Assembly (NCBI GenBank): GCA_030590715.1
Contig: JAUVCU010000042.1
Location: 1 to 9,087, forward strand
Origin: Lentisphaeria bacterium
GTDB taxonomy: Bacteria; Verrucomicrobiota; Lentisphaeria; Victivallales; JAUVCU01
Length of the DNA stretch: 9,087 bases
Direction: 5' to 3'
The notes below the pieces were generated by a model. The model ran no database searches. It was not told where the DNA came from and was given only the letters and a program-made list of their open reading frames with translations. The translations under genes and the position numbers were made by a program. Every line of letters begins with the position of its first letter. Position 1 is the first letter of the stretch. Of this stretch, positions 1-6,813 are shown piece after piece.

Positions 1-1
1 T

Positions 2-382
2 GGGCTTCTGCCGCAAAGTGTTATGACTGCCGGCGGTTATAAAATTGCAGGTAAAACAGAAGTGCAGGCTGATCGGCTTATGGATGATGCTCTTGCTCTT
101 CAGGATGCAGGGGCTTTTGCTGTTGTTCTGGAAGGGATTCCGAAAGGAGTTTGTAAGAGAATTTCAGAAGCTCTGCTGATTCCGACAATCGGTATTGGTG
201 GTGGTGTTCATTGTGATGGGCAAGTTCAGGTCGTTAATGATATGCTTGGCCTTTTTACCAGCTTTATTCCTAAACACGCTAAGCGTTACGTAAATCTTGG
301 CGAGCAGATCCAGGGTGCTTTTGAATCGTATGTTAAGGATGTGAAAGGCGGGACGTTCCCTAACGACGATCACTCTTTCTAA
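2..382 (+). CDS. panB: 3-methyl-2-oxobutanoate hydroxymethyltransferase (ketopantoate hydroxymethyltransferase), C-terminal part
   Basis: This cytoplasmic enzyme transfers a hydroxymethyl group from 5,10-methylene-tetrahydrofolate to 2-oxoisovalerate, giving ketopantoate, the first committed step of pantothenate and CoA synthesis. The reading frame is open to the left edge, so the gene enters from outside. 126 residues are visible, roughly the second half of a family whose members are about 265 residues long. Visible family blocks are the PQSV...GGYK segment at the left edge, VVLEGIP with the catalytic glutamate (fragment residue 44), IPTIGIGGG followed by CDGQVQV, DMLGL, FIPKHAKRY, and the C-terminal FPNDDHSF, which matches the family's FP..HSF ending. 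The Met at 23-25 is internal, not the start. The stop is TAA at 380-382, and a strong terminator lies about 20 bases downstream, so this is probably the last gene of its transcript. Confidence 0.95.
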   Translation, partial: GLLPQSVMTAGGYKIAGKTEVQADRLMDDALALQDAGAFAVVLEGIPKGVCKRISEALLIPTIGIGGGVHCDGQVQVVNDMLGLFTSFIPKHAKRYVNLGEQIQGAFESYVKDVKGGTFPNDDHSF

Positions 383-403
383 AAGCTTTTCCTGTAGTAT
401 TCC

Positions 404-435
404 AAAGGCGCACCGATCCCGGCTGCGCCTTTTTT
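404..435 (+). terminator. Rho-independent terminator of panB
   Basis: A 9-bp perfect stem, AAAGGCGCA (404-412) with TGCGCCTTT (424-432), encloses an 11-base loop. It runs directly into a T tract ending at 435. The T tract is on the plus strand, so it suits panB. The minus-strand transposase converging from the right ends at 464. Its transcript would cross the same stem but has no U tract there. Confidence 0.88.
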
Positions 436-463
436 CGTATTATTACAGCACTGAAGCAATAAT

Positions 464-1462
464 TCAACAGAATACTTCACGGTGTTTTTTGAGCGTATGA
501 ATGTGATCCCAGGCGTGATAATCATGTGCATGATGTTCCCTTTTGTAGCCAAGCACTTTCCCGCAACCTCTTAACACATTTTCCACAAATAGTTCTGAAC
601 CAATTGCGATTCCTTTTGATGCGAACCGTACCTTTATAAGAAAATGACTGGCGTTATTAATCTCTACTGAATTTCCTTCTTTTTCGATTTTGTCTTTCAA
701 CGTTTTGGCTCGATTATCTCCACTTTCTATAGAACGATAGTCTTTTAGGTTGCAGCGAAGCAGTCTTATTCTGAAATACTTCCAGAGAAGTGTGAGTTGC
801 TTCTTTACCGGAAGTTTTAGAATTTGTTTAGGAAGATTCAGTGAATTGTAGAGACTTATAACGAGAGACTCATCGTGCGGATCAAGCTTTCCTTTGGCGA
901 GCCGGTAGGTGTATCCACACCAATGATAATCGGCCGGATCGGTAACAAGACCCGCTCTAACTGGATTCATCGTTATATACGCCATTATAAATGCCAGTGC
1001 CCTTCCGTCTTCGATTAGTACCGAATCAAACCGGTTGAACAGACTTCCATTGCGGTTCATACGTTTGTTATACCACTGGACGAACCGCTGCTCAAAATTA
1101 CCAACGACAAAGCTTATATCGTGAATTTTCTTATTAAATTTATCAAATTCTTCTTCCGTTGGCTCTCGTGGTGTTTTGGCTCTTTGCGGTAAATACCAGC
1201 GCTCTAACACTTCTTCTCTGCTCATATCCTCAATCGGATCAATCTCTATGACACAATGATAGTGATTATCCATCAGAACGTAATCAAGCAACCGGTACGA
1301 ATGCCGTTTCATTCCCTCAAATATCAAATTCAGAAACTTCTGCTTTTCCGCATCTCCGAAAATAAACGAGCCGCCAATCACCCGGTTCGTTATCATATAA
1401 CGCACTCCTTTGTGACTGTGACTCAGTGTTTCCAGACTTACCTTCACCCGATTCTTATACAT
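464..1462 (-). CDS. REP-associated tyrosine transposase (RAYT), Y1/IS200-like HUH family
   Basis: This is a single-strand DNA transposase of the Y1 HUH class. In this group a histidine pair holds a metal ion and one tyrosine nicks and joins DNA hairpins. The 332-residue product has the Y1 core in its first 190 residues: a beta-strand region (RYMITNRV), then MDNHYHCVIE with the H67-x-H69 pair, then SLFNRFDSVLIED, then YITMNPVRAGLV, whose Y162 aligns by eye with the catalytic tyrosine of E. coli RAYT (YIYINP). Most family members are shorter (about 165-200 residues). The rest is a C-terminal extension with a GIAIGSELFVENVL block seen in long RAYTs. The ATG at 1460-1462 follows an excellent Shine-Dalgarno. 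The stop is TGA at 464-466. The frame is intact, so the gene may be active. No tnpB or accessory gene is present. RAYT genes are often single domesticated copies serving REP palindromes rather than classical insertion sequences. Confidence 0.88.
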   Translation of the reverse strand: MYKNRVKVSLETLSHSHKGVRYMITNRVIGGSFIFGDAEKQKFLNLIFEGMKRHSYRLLDYVLMDNHYHCVIEIDPIEDMSREEVLERWYLPQRAKTPREPTEEEFDKFNKKIHDISFVVGNFEQRFVQWYNKRMNRNGSLFNRFDSVLIEDGRALAFIMAYITMNPVRAGLVTDPADYHWCGYTYRLAKGKLDPHDESLVISLYNSLNLPKQILKLPVKKQLTLLWKYFRIRLLRCNLKDYRSIESGDNRAKTLKDKIEKEGNSVEINNASHFLIKVRFASKGIAIGSELFVENVLRGCGKVLGYKREHHAHDYHAWDHIHTLKKHREVFC

Positions 1463-1476
1463 GGCTTACCTCCTCC
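1463..1476 (-). promoter_or_regulatory. Strong ribosome binding site of the transposase gene
   Basis: The minus strand reads GGAGGAGGTAAGCC immediately before the ATG at 1462. This is a near-ideal anti-16S match at good spacing and fixes the start. It is stronger than any other site in the window, which is unusual because transposase genes are often weakly translated. Confidence 0.8.
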
Positions 1477-2045
1477 ATACCATTCAAAGCATATGTCTAT
1501 ACTTTTATAATCGGTCCATCCTGCTAAAAATCATCCCTCCAACAAGGCCTGTCCTCTATTACCTAGATCTGTTCCGGAGTCCTGCTTTTTGATCCATTTG
1601 TGTTTTGAAAAGGCAAATGCCAGAGCGATAACTCGCAAGCCAGTGAAAAGAACATTACCACTTCCGAATTATACATAAACTCCAACCCTCGTTTGTTTTA
1701 ATGTATGACTGCTAATGATTTTGTTTTGCTTTCATCATGCCGATAAAAGTCCCCTGTAATTTTTACTGCCCCACAACTTTTATTTTTGCCCGTCACCTTC
1801 CCTTTTTTTGTGTTCTCTTTTTTTAAAAAATATTTTACATAATTTATAAGTACACAAGTATTGTGAGATTTATACTAAAATTTGTGACATTGTTTGTTGC
1901 AGGACTGAACATTGGTGGAGGAGGACATGGTGGGAGTGGGGTATTTTAGGCTGATTTGTGTCTGATTAATTTTATAAAAATGTGTGTGATGAGTCGATGT
2001 GGTCGTTGTTTGATAAGAGGTTTGTTATTTTGATTAAATAAGAAC
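1477..2045. other. Gene-poor intergenic region with a strand-composition switch
   Basis: About 570 bases lie between the transposase and the ygiQ terminator with no ORF that shows family features. On the plus strand the left part is C/T-rich: I counted 23 C against 8 G in 1741-1820. The right part is G/T-rich: 45 G against 7 C in 1901-2040. The two meet at an AT-rich stretch of T and A runs around 1801-1850. Other visible items are a G-rich tract at 1914-1941 and a short GCGA/TCGC hairpin at 1625-1636. I see no tRNA, no CRISPR repeats and no clear gene remnant. Confidence 0.6.
1914..1965 (+). other. G-rich tract containing a possible 12-codon leader ORF
   Basis: A run of closely spaced G pairs (GGTGGAGGAGG at 1914-1924) gives a good Shine-Dalgarno 2 bases or more before an ATG at 1927. 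The frame reads 12 codons (MVGVGYFRLICV) to TGA at 1963-1965. A TATACT hexamer at 1871-1876 could be a -10 box, but there is no good -35. A 12-codon ORF arises easily by chance, and nothing downstream on this strand needs a leader. The G spacing would also allow a two-layer G-quadruplex. Both readings are inference. Confidence 0.15.
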
Positions 2046-2078
2046 AAAAAAAGGCACAGCTATTTTTAGCTGCGCCTT
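2046..2078 (-). terminator. Rho-independent terminator of ygiQ
   Basis: Read on the minus strand, AAGGCGCAGCTA pairs with TAGCTGTGCCTT in a 12-bp stem with one G-U pair and a short A-rich loop. A run of seven T follows (the A run at 2046-2052 of the plus strand). It starts 8 bases after the ygiQ stop. Its GCTGCGCCTT core (2069-2078) also occurs in the panB terminator (422-431). Confidence 0.85.
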
Positions 2079-2086
2079 ATAATTCT

Positions 2087-3949
2087 TTAGTCAGAAGTCT
2101 GGTTTTTTGCTTTTCTTTTATTGCTTCTTTTTTTCTTATTTGGACCAGAGGAAACAGAAGAACTGTCATTGGACTTATTCACTTCGTCTTTTCTGTGTTG
2201 GTTGTGTCCACGACGGAAATCACGTTTAGTCAAACCACCTTTTCCACGCTTACGCTTCAGCTCATGAATTTGTCCGCGACGCTCTTTAAGGCCCCGGTGA
2301 ACTTCAATCTCATTTCCTTTCGGATCTTTTCCACAATAATACATAGCTCCGGCAATGGTCAAAGGCAACGGAATAAAGTCCTGAACCTGCTGTGGACTCC
2401 AGTTTTCCTGATCTAAATACTTACCAACCACTTTCATTTCGTCGTCAGTAGTTCCCGGGAAATTTGAAATAAGAAGCGGAATAAGATATTGCTCTTTGTT
2501 CGCGTTCTTACTTTCTTCTTCAAATATTTTTTTGTACTTAAAGAAATCTTCCGGCGGATCTTTTCGCATCAAAGCAACAACACGCTTATCCAAATGTTCT
2601 GGAGCAACTTTCTGATGTCCTGAAACATGATGATGAATAACTTCCTTCGTCAACTCTTTTTGTCTGTCATCAACAGCAAGCGCCAAACGCAAACCAGAGT
2701 TCAAGTGAAGGTGTTTTACGCCATCTGTAGCTTTTATTTTTTTTAGTAACGATAAAAGAGGCTTCCCGTCAGGATTGTAATTGTTACAAAGCTTGGGATA
2801 AAAGCAGCTTGTGCGGCGGCATTTTTTACATTTATCTTCGTCATAAACGGTATTACCGTAGATATTGGAAGCAGCACCACCGATATCACTAATCGTTCCC
2901 CGAAAATTCTTATCTTCAAGAAATTGATCAACTGTTCCCATAATAGATTCTTCACTTCTATACGAGATCTGTTTTCCCTGATGCGCAACAAGTCCACAAA
3001 AAGTACAACCTCCAGGACATCCTCGTACGGCGGGAATAGAATGCTCGATCGTCACATAGGCTGGAATCTTTTCATCGTATGAAGGATGTGGCTTCATGGC
3101 GAACGGCATGTCAAAAACTTCATCCATCTGGCAGGTCGAAAGTGGCTCCTGCGGTGGTTCCTGCACCAGCATTCTATCACCGTGCAGTTGTGTCAGTCCG
3201 CGGCCACACCACGGGTTCATTTCAAACTCTATTTTTTTAGTACTTTCCAGAAGCTGGTCTTTGTCTTCTTTGTGTGCCCCAAATGAAGGAAGTACAACGT
3301 ATTTGTTTCCATGTTCAAAAGCTTCTGCTGCTTTTTTACCAAGAAGAGTCGCTGTACCACGGATTCCTGCAAGAGGTTCTCCGTTTTCCAGTCTTTCTGT
3401 GATTTCTGTAACCGCTTTTTCACCCATTCCATATACAAGAATAGATGCTTTACTTTCAACTAGAACACTCGGCTTAAGTTTATCCTGCCAGTAATCGTAG
3501 TGAACAAATCGTCTAAGACTCGTTCCAACTCCACCGATCACAACGGGGATTTTTGAGAATGCCTGCTTACATAATTGAGTGTAAACAACAGCTGCATGCT
3601 GAGGTCTTTTTCGTATTTCTCCACCGGGAGAATATGCATCTGTTTTTCTGTAACGTCGTCCTACTGTATAGATACTTAGAGAAGAATCCATATTTCCTTC
3701 AGTTACAAAACAGGCGAGGCGGGGTCTTCCCATAACTTTCAGGCAGTCTGGATTTTTCCAGTCTGGTTGTGCGACAATACCACAGCGGTATCCTAGTTTT
3801 AGCAGTAATCGTCCGATAACCGCAATTCCGTATGACGGGTGATCAACGTAGGCGTCACCCGTTACCAGTAATATATCAATTTCATCCCAACCTAATTCGT
3901 CGAGGTCGTTCTGATTCATTGGAATGAATTTCGGGTCTAAACTCTTCAT
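2087..3949 (-). CDS. ygiQ: YgiQ family (UPF0313) radical SAM protein
   Basis: This conserved radical S-adenosylmethionine protein has no reaction I can assign. From the ATG at 3949 it is 620 residues. The N-terminal block has LGWDEIDILLVTGDAYVDHPSYG, IVAQPDW and IGGVGTSLRRFVHYDYW, all family hallmarks. The radical SAM cluster motif is RGCPGGCTFC, with Cys 311, 315 and 318 (CX3CX2C). A second Cys group follows at 374, 377, 382 and 388, also typical of the family. Later blocks include KVAPEH, KEQYLIP and VQDFIPLPLT. The last 70 residues are Lys/Arg/Ser-rich and probably disordered. The frame stays open upstream to a TTG at 4081, but those 44 extra residues match nothing in the family. Related proteins begin shortly before the FxPM block, so I prefer the ATG at 3949, although it has no clear Shine-Dalgarno. 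It ends in its own terminator and is divergent from the signalling locus. Confidence 0.93.
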   Translation of the reverse strand: MKSLDPKFIPMNQNDLDELGWDEIDILLVTGDAYVDHPSYGIAVIGRLLLKLGYRCGIVAQPDWKNPDCLKVMGRPRLACFVTEGNMDSSLSIYTVGRRYRKTDAYSPGGEIRKRPQHAAVVYTQLCKQAFSKIPVVIGGVGTSLRRFVHYDYWQDKLKPSVLVESKASILVYGMGEKAVTEITERLENGEPLAGIRGTATLLGKKAAEAFEHGNKYVVLPSFGAHKEDKDQLLESTKKIEFEMNPWCGRGLTQLHGDRMLVQEPPQEPLSTCQMDEVFDMPFAMKPHPSYDEKIPAYVTIEHSIPAVRGCPGGCTFCGLVAHQGKQISYRSEESIMGTVDQFLEDKNFRGTISDIGGAASNIYGNTVYDEDKCKKCRRTSCFYPKLCNNYNPDGKPLLSLLKKIKATDGVKHLHLNSGLRLALAVDDRQKELTKEVIHHHVSGHQKVAPEHLDKRVVALMRKDPPEDFFKYKKIFEEESKNANKEQYLIPLLISNFPGTTDDEMKVVGKYLDQENWSPQQVQDFIPLPLTIAGAMYYCGKDPKGNEIEVHRGLKERRGQIHELKRKRGKGGLTKRDFRRGHNQHRKDEVNKSNDSSSVSSGPNKKKRSNKRKAKNQTSD

Positions 3950-3989
3950 ACTTTGCCACTTAATTGTTAATGCTTGTTTATTAGTGGCG

Positions 3990-4017
3990 AATATAGTTCG
4001 AAATAGACCAAACACAA
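3990..4017 (-). promoter_or_regulatory. Possible sigma-70-type promoter of ygiQ
   Basis: On the minus strand TTGTGT (4012-4017) lies 16 bases before TATATT (3990-3995). Transcription would begin about 30 bases before the ATG at 3949. If real, it excludes the TTG start at 4081. The -35 match is modest. Confidence 0.28.
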
Positions 4018-4170
4018 GAGGTTGCTTCTTAACAATTTTCTGCACGTAATTGCTGTTTGATATCCAGTGTCCTTTTCTCAATTTCTTGAGGGTTCCTAAG
4101 TGAAATTCAGCTGGTCTAGATAATTTAAGAACTAATGTTTTTCAGTCGTTTCTTTTGAATGGTAACCCCG

Positions 4171-4196
4171 TATAATTCATTATTGTTTACTATAAT
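4171..4196 (+). promoter_or_regulatory. Candidate promoter of the two-component locus
   Basis: Two perfect TATAAT hexamers (4171-4176 and 4191-4196) lie upstream of the receiver gene, in an AT-rich stretch after the divergent ygiQ start. The second is 21 bases before the ATG at 4218. Neither has a good -35 box at 16-18 bases, so activator help or overlapping weak promoters are possible. Confidence 0.4.
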
Positions 4197-4217
4197 TGAT
4201 ATTCGGGAGGCCTTCTT

Positions 4218-4658
4218 ATGCAGAGGCAGAGCGTGCTTATTGTTGACGATATTATTACAAATATAATGATTCTTTCTGCAGTTCTAAAAAAAGAAGGTTA
4301 TGACGTTTACGAAACGACCAGTGGTAGCGAAGTTGTTGAGATTGCCAAAGAAGTACATCCTACTTTGATCCTTCTCGATATTATGATGCCTGAAGTTGAC
4401 GGATTTGAAACATGTAAAATCCTCAAAGAAGAAGAATCGACAAAGGATATCCCGATTGTTTTTGTCACCGCAAAATCGGACGATAACGACAAGGTTAAGG
4501 GTCTGGAGATGGGGGCTGTTGATTATATTACTAAGCCTTACTTTAAAAAAGAAGTTGTGGCTCGAGTAAAAACCAACATAGACCTTGAGGAGGCAAAAAT
4601 GTCTCTCGCAGATAGTGAAAGGCTATATCATTCGCTCGTGGATGGAATTCAAGATTGA
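4218..4658 (+). CDS. Response-regulator receiver domain, cut off by an in-frame TGA at the start of a PAS domain
   Basis: The 146-residue product holds a complete CheY-like receiver: acidic pocket D10-D11, phospho-acceptor D54 in ILLDIMMPEVDG, switch Thr84 in VFVTAKS, and Lys106-Pro107 in ITKPY. A linker helix follows, ending in ERLYHSLVDGIQD, the usual opening of a PAS domain. The frame then meets TGA at 4656-4658. The same frame continues beyond it as the rest of the PAS domain and a histidine kinase. The gene therefore looks like the front of a longer REC-PAS-kinase protein. The ATG at 4218 has a good Shine-Dalgarno, GGGAGG at 4205-4210, 7 bases upstream. The receiver itself could fold and be phosphorylated. 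Alone it would be a single-domain regulator with a dangling linker helix. Confidence 0.85.
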   Translation: MQRQSVLIVDDIITNIMILSAVLKKEGYDVYETTSGSEVVEIAKEVHPTLILLDIMMPEVDGFETCKILKEEESTKDIPIVFVTAKSDDNDKVKGLEMGAVDYITKPYFKKEVVARVKTNIDLEEAKMSLADSERLYHSLVDGIQD

Positions 4659-5720
4659 ATTTTTCTATGGCAGCCGGAAGAGGGCGTTGTTTTCTGCAAT
4701 CCTACTTTTTGCGATTTGCTGAATTTGTCATTTGGCGATATAAAGGGGTCAGGTCTGGATCGATTCTTTTTAGGAAACTCATTGCTTGCTGCACGTTCAG
4801 CATTTGAGGCGACGTATAAAACAGGTGATAGATCTTTTGAGGGATTGGATCTTGTTACGTCCTGTTCTGCTCATTATATGATAAGGGTTTCCTGCAAGTC
4901 TGTTTTGATTGATTACGATGGATGTAAAACTGTGTTGGTGACTCTTCAGGATATCACGGAAAAGGAACGCTTTGAGAAGCGTTTGAGACAGAGCCAGAAG
5001 ATAGAGGCGATGGGGGCTTTGACGAGCGGTATTGCACGCGACTTTAACAACAGTTTGTCGATCGTAAATGGTTATGCTGAATTGGCTATGATTAATTTGG
5101 ATAAAGACAGTGAGATGTATAATTACCTGAAATTGATTTCCACAGCTGGCCGAAATGCCGCCTCACTTACTAAAAGCCTTCTTTCCTTTGTGCGCAAAAA
5201 GAATATTCATATTCAAACAGCGGAAATATCGCGCGAAATAGAGGAGGTACAGGGATTTCTTGGGCATAGTCTGCCGGTTGGAGTTACCCTAAGTGTAAAT
5301 AGTCTGGGTGTTCCTGTTTATTGTGATCTTGATGTTGGGATGTTTCAGCAGGTGATTGTGAATATGTGTATTAACTCCAGTGATGCTATGCCTCGTGATG
5401 GGGATATCCTTATTGATATCAGTCGAGTCACTTTTTCTGAGGATCGAACTTTGAAGTTTACTGAACTTAAAGCTGGCCGATTTGTTAAAATTGATGTGAG
5501 AGATACCGGTGAGGGGGGTCCTGATGATATCAAAGAAAAAGTATTTGCCCCTTTCTTTACGACAAAAGCTGACGAACATGCTGCTGGTTTGGGGCTTGCT
5601 ATGGCTGTTAGTATTATTCAGGATCAAGGCGGATGGATAGATCTTGACTCTGAGAGGGGCGTTGGTTCCGTATTCAGTATATTCCTGCCGGAATCAGACC
5701 AGGTTGAAGAAAAAAAATAA
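4659..5720 (+). pseudogene. PAS / histidine kinase portion, separated from its start by a stop and lacking the catalytic histidine
   Basis: This is 353 open codons in the frame of the preceding receiver. Order: the rest of a PAS domain (IFLWQPEEGVVFCNPTFCDLL, ending near VTLQDITEKE, residues 1-105), a dimerisation/phosphoacceptor helix (QSQKIEAMGALTSGIARDFNN), then an ATPase domain with the N box (NMCINSSDAMP), G1 box (DTGEG), FAPFFTTK and the GLGLA motif. It matches NtrB-like soluble PAS kinases. Two defects stand out. There is no start codon with a Shine-Dalgarno: the first options are TTG at 4716 and ATG at 4878, both inside the PAS domain. The invariant phospho-acceptor His (GIAHDFNN in relatives) is Arg, codon CGC at 5037-5039, one base from CAC. 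The ATP-binding motifs remain intact, so decay is recent or the domain has become a pseudokinase. No membrane segment is visible. Confidence 0.78.
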
Positions 5721-5744
5721 GGAGTTCCATAAAGTAAAGAGTGA

Positions 5745-6074
5745 TTGAATAAAGTGCTTGTTGTCGATGATGATCAGGTAAATATGCTGCGCTTCTTTTT
5801 AGAAGAAGGTGGGTGTAAGGCTAAGTCTGCTGGTTCGGCGATAGATCTTCTTAAAGCGGAGCCAGGAGAATTTAATTTGGTTGTGACAGACAACTTAATG
5901 GCTGACATGGATGGTGGCGAGCTTTGCCGTTATGTTAAGGGGGATTACCTTGATATTAAGGTTATTATAACCACGGGAGGAACTGTTCCCGATGCCGGTG
6001 ATGACAGCATCCTTAAACCATTTACTCGTCAATATTTTCTTCCTCCCTTGGATAAAGTTCACAATTTTAGATAA
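5745..6074 (+). pseudogene. Second response-regulator receiver domain, probably without a functional start
   Basis: The coding frame gives a CheY-like receiver of about 109 residues: VLVVDDD (acidic pocket D8-D10), phospho-acceptor D49 in VVTDNLMADMDG, Thr76-Thr77 in IITTGG, and Lys91-Pro92 in LKPF. The usual Pro after the phospho-site (MMPDMDG in relatives) is Ala. The segments around residues 11-14 and 80-90 look a few residues shorter than usual. A Shine-Dalgarno GGAG (5721-5724) sits directly after the kinase stop, but the triplet at start distance is ATA followed by AAG TAA. The only in-frame option before VLVVDDD is TTG at 5745, 20 bases away. The frame is the same as the kinase, separated by stops at 5718, 5730 and 5742. 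It could be a decayed separate gene, a detached C-terminal receiver of a hybrid kinase, or a weakly translated TTG-start protein. Confidence 0.55.
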
Positions 6075-6120
6075 AGAGTTTGTAAAAAAGCTTTACCGTC
6101 GTAAATTGTGCAGCGTTGAA

Positions 6121-6137
6121 GGATGAGATATTCATCC
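6121..6137. repeat. Short hairpin upstream of the tRNA gene
   Basis: GGATGA (6121-6126) and TCATCC (6132-6137) form a 6-bp stem with a 5-base loop between the second receiver and the tRNA. There is no T run, so it is not a convincing terminator. It may be chance or a processing structure. I see no clear terminator for the signalling locus. Confidence 0.3.
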
Positions 6138-6156
6138 CCAACAAGTACATAGATGT

Positions 6157-6231
<75 letters not shown>

Positions 6232-6298
6232 ATTCATTCTTTAAATATTCCTCTTTAAGAAATCCTTATTTAACTTCATTAATTTGTCCGGAGATACT

Positions 6299-6772
6299 GT
6301 GAAAGAATTATCAATACATACAGATGGTGGTAGTTTTGGAAATCCAGGTCCTGGCGGTTATGGCGTTGTTTTAAAATACAAACAACACAGAAAGGAGCTT
6401 TCAGGTGCGTTTTGCAGAACAACAAATAACAGAATGGAAATTATTGCTGCAATCAAGGGTCTTGAGAGTTTGACTGAGCCATGTGCTGTAACAATCTTTT
6501 CGGATTCAAAATATGTTGTAAATGCAATATCCAAAGGCTGGGCTAGAAAATGGCAACGCAATAGCTGGATGAGAAATAAAACTGATGCTGCTGTAAATCC
6601 GGATCTGTGGGCAAGGCTTTTAGTTCAATGTGATAAGCACGATGTTGTTTTTCAATGGGTGAAAGGGCATGCTGGTGATGTTGAAAATGAACGCTGCGAT
6701 GTGCTTTGTAAGGCGGCTGCAAAAAAACCAAATCTCCCGGCAGACGCTTATTATGAGTCTTTGTCTGGTTAG
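6299..6772 (+). CDS. rnhA: Ribonuclease HI
   Basis: RNase HI cuts the RNA strand of RNA-DNA hybrids and so clears R-loops and primer RNA. With the GTG start at 6299 the protein is 157 residues, the normal size. All catalytic residues are present: D9 (HTDGGSFGNPGPGG), E47 (NNRMEIIAA), D69 (FSDSKYV), H124 (VKGHAG) and D134 (NERCD). It also keeps the basic Trp-rich handle (GWARKWQRNSW) that grips the hybrid. I chose GTG because GGAG (6290-6293) lies 5 bases upstream and the product then begins MKELSIHTDGG, as relatives do. The TTG at 6284 would add five residues without a ribosome site. The gene follows the tRNA by 67 bases with no visible terminator between them, so shared transcription is possible. 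It converges on rodA, 41 bases away. Confidence 0.95.
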   Translation: MKELSIHTDGGSFGNPGPGGYGVVLKYKQHRKELSGAFCRTTNNRMEIIAAIKGLESLTEPCAVTIFSDSKYVVNAISKGWARKWQRNSWMRNKTDAAVNPDLWARLLVQCDKHDVVFQWVKGHAGDVENERCDVLCKAAAKKPNLPADAYYESLSG

Positions 6773-6813
6773 TTCTTTGTTTTTTTGTTTCAGTTCGAAG
6801 TCTTTAGAAGTTT

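Noticed and set aside
905..925. DnaA-box-like GTATCCACA
   Set aside because: It is a single imperfect copy inside the transposase coding sequence, with no cluster, so it does not support an origin near the skew switch.
3096..3494. 132-residue plus-strand ORF opposite ygiQ
   Set aside because: It lies wholly on the strand opposite the strongly conserved ygiQ frame, and its composition shows no family features.
4656..4700. TGA as a selenocysteine codon
   Set aside because: The position in PAS domains is not a redox Cys, and the only stem I can draw downstream (GCAG/CTGC, 4 bp) is too weak for a bacterial SECIS element.
4667..4800. ATG at 4667 as restart for the kinase
   Set aside because: It is in a different frame from the kinase and soon hits a stop, so it cannot restore translation of the PAS-kinase part.
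4218..5720. Alternative genetic code reading TGA as Trp or Gly
   Set aside because: The Trp codons I checked in intact genes are TGG, no other conserved gene here has an internal TGA, and the transposase ends naturally at TGA.
6284..6298. TTG start for RNase HI at 6284
   Set aside because: GTG at 6299 has GGAG 5 bases upstream and gives the usual short N-terminus. The TTG has no ribosome site.
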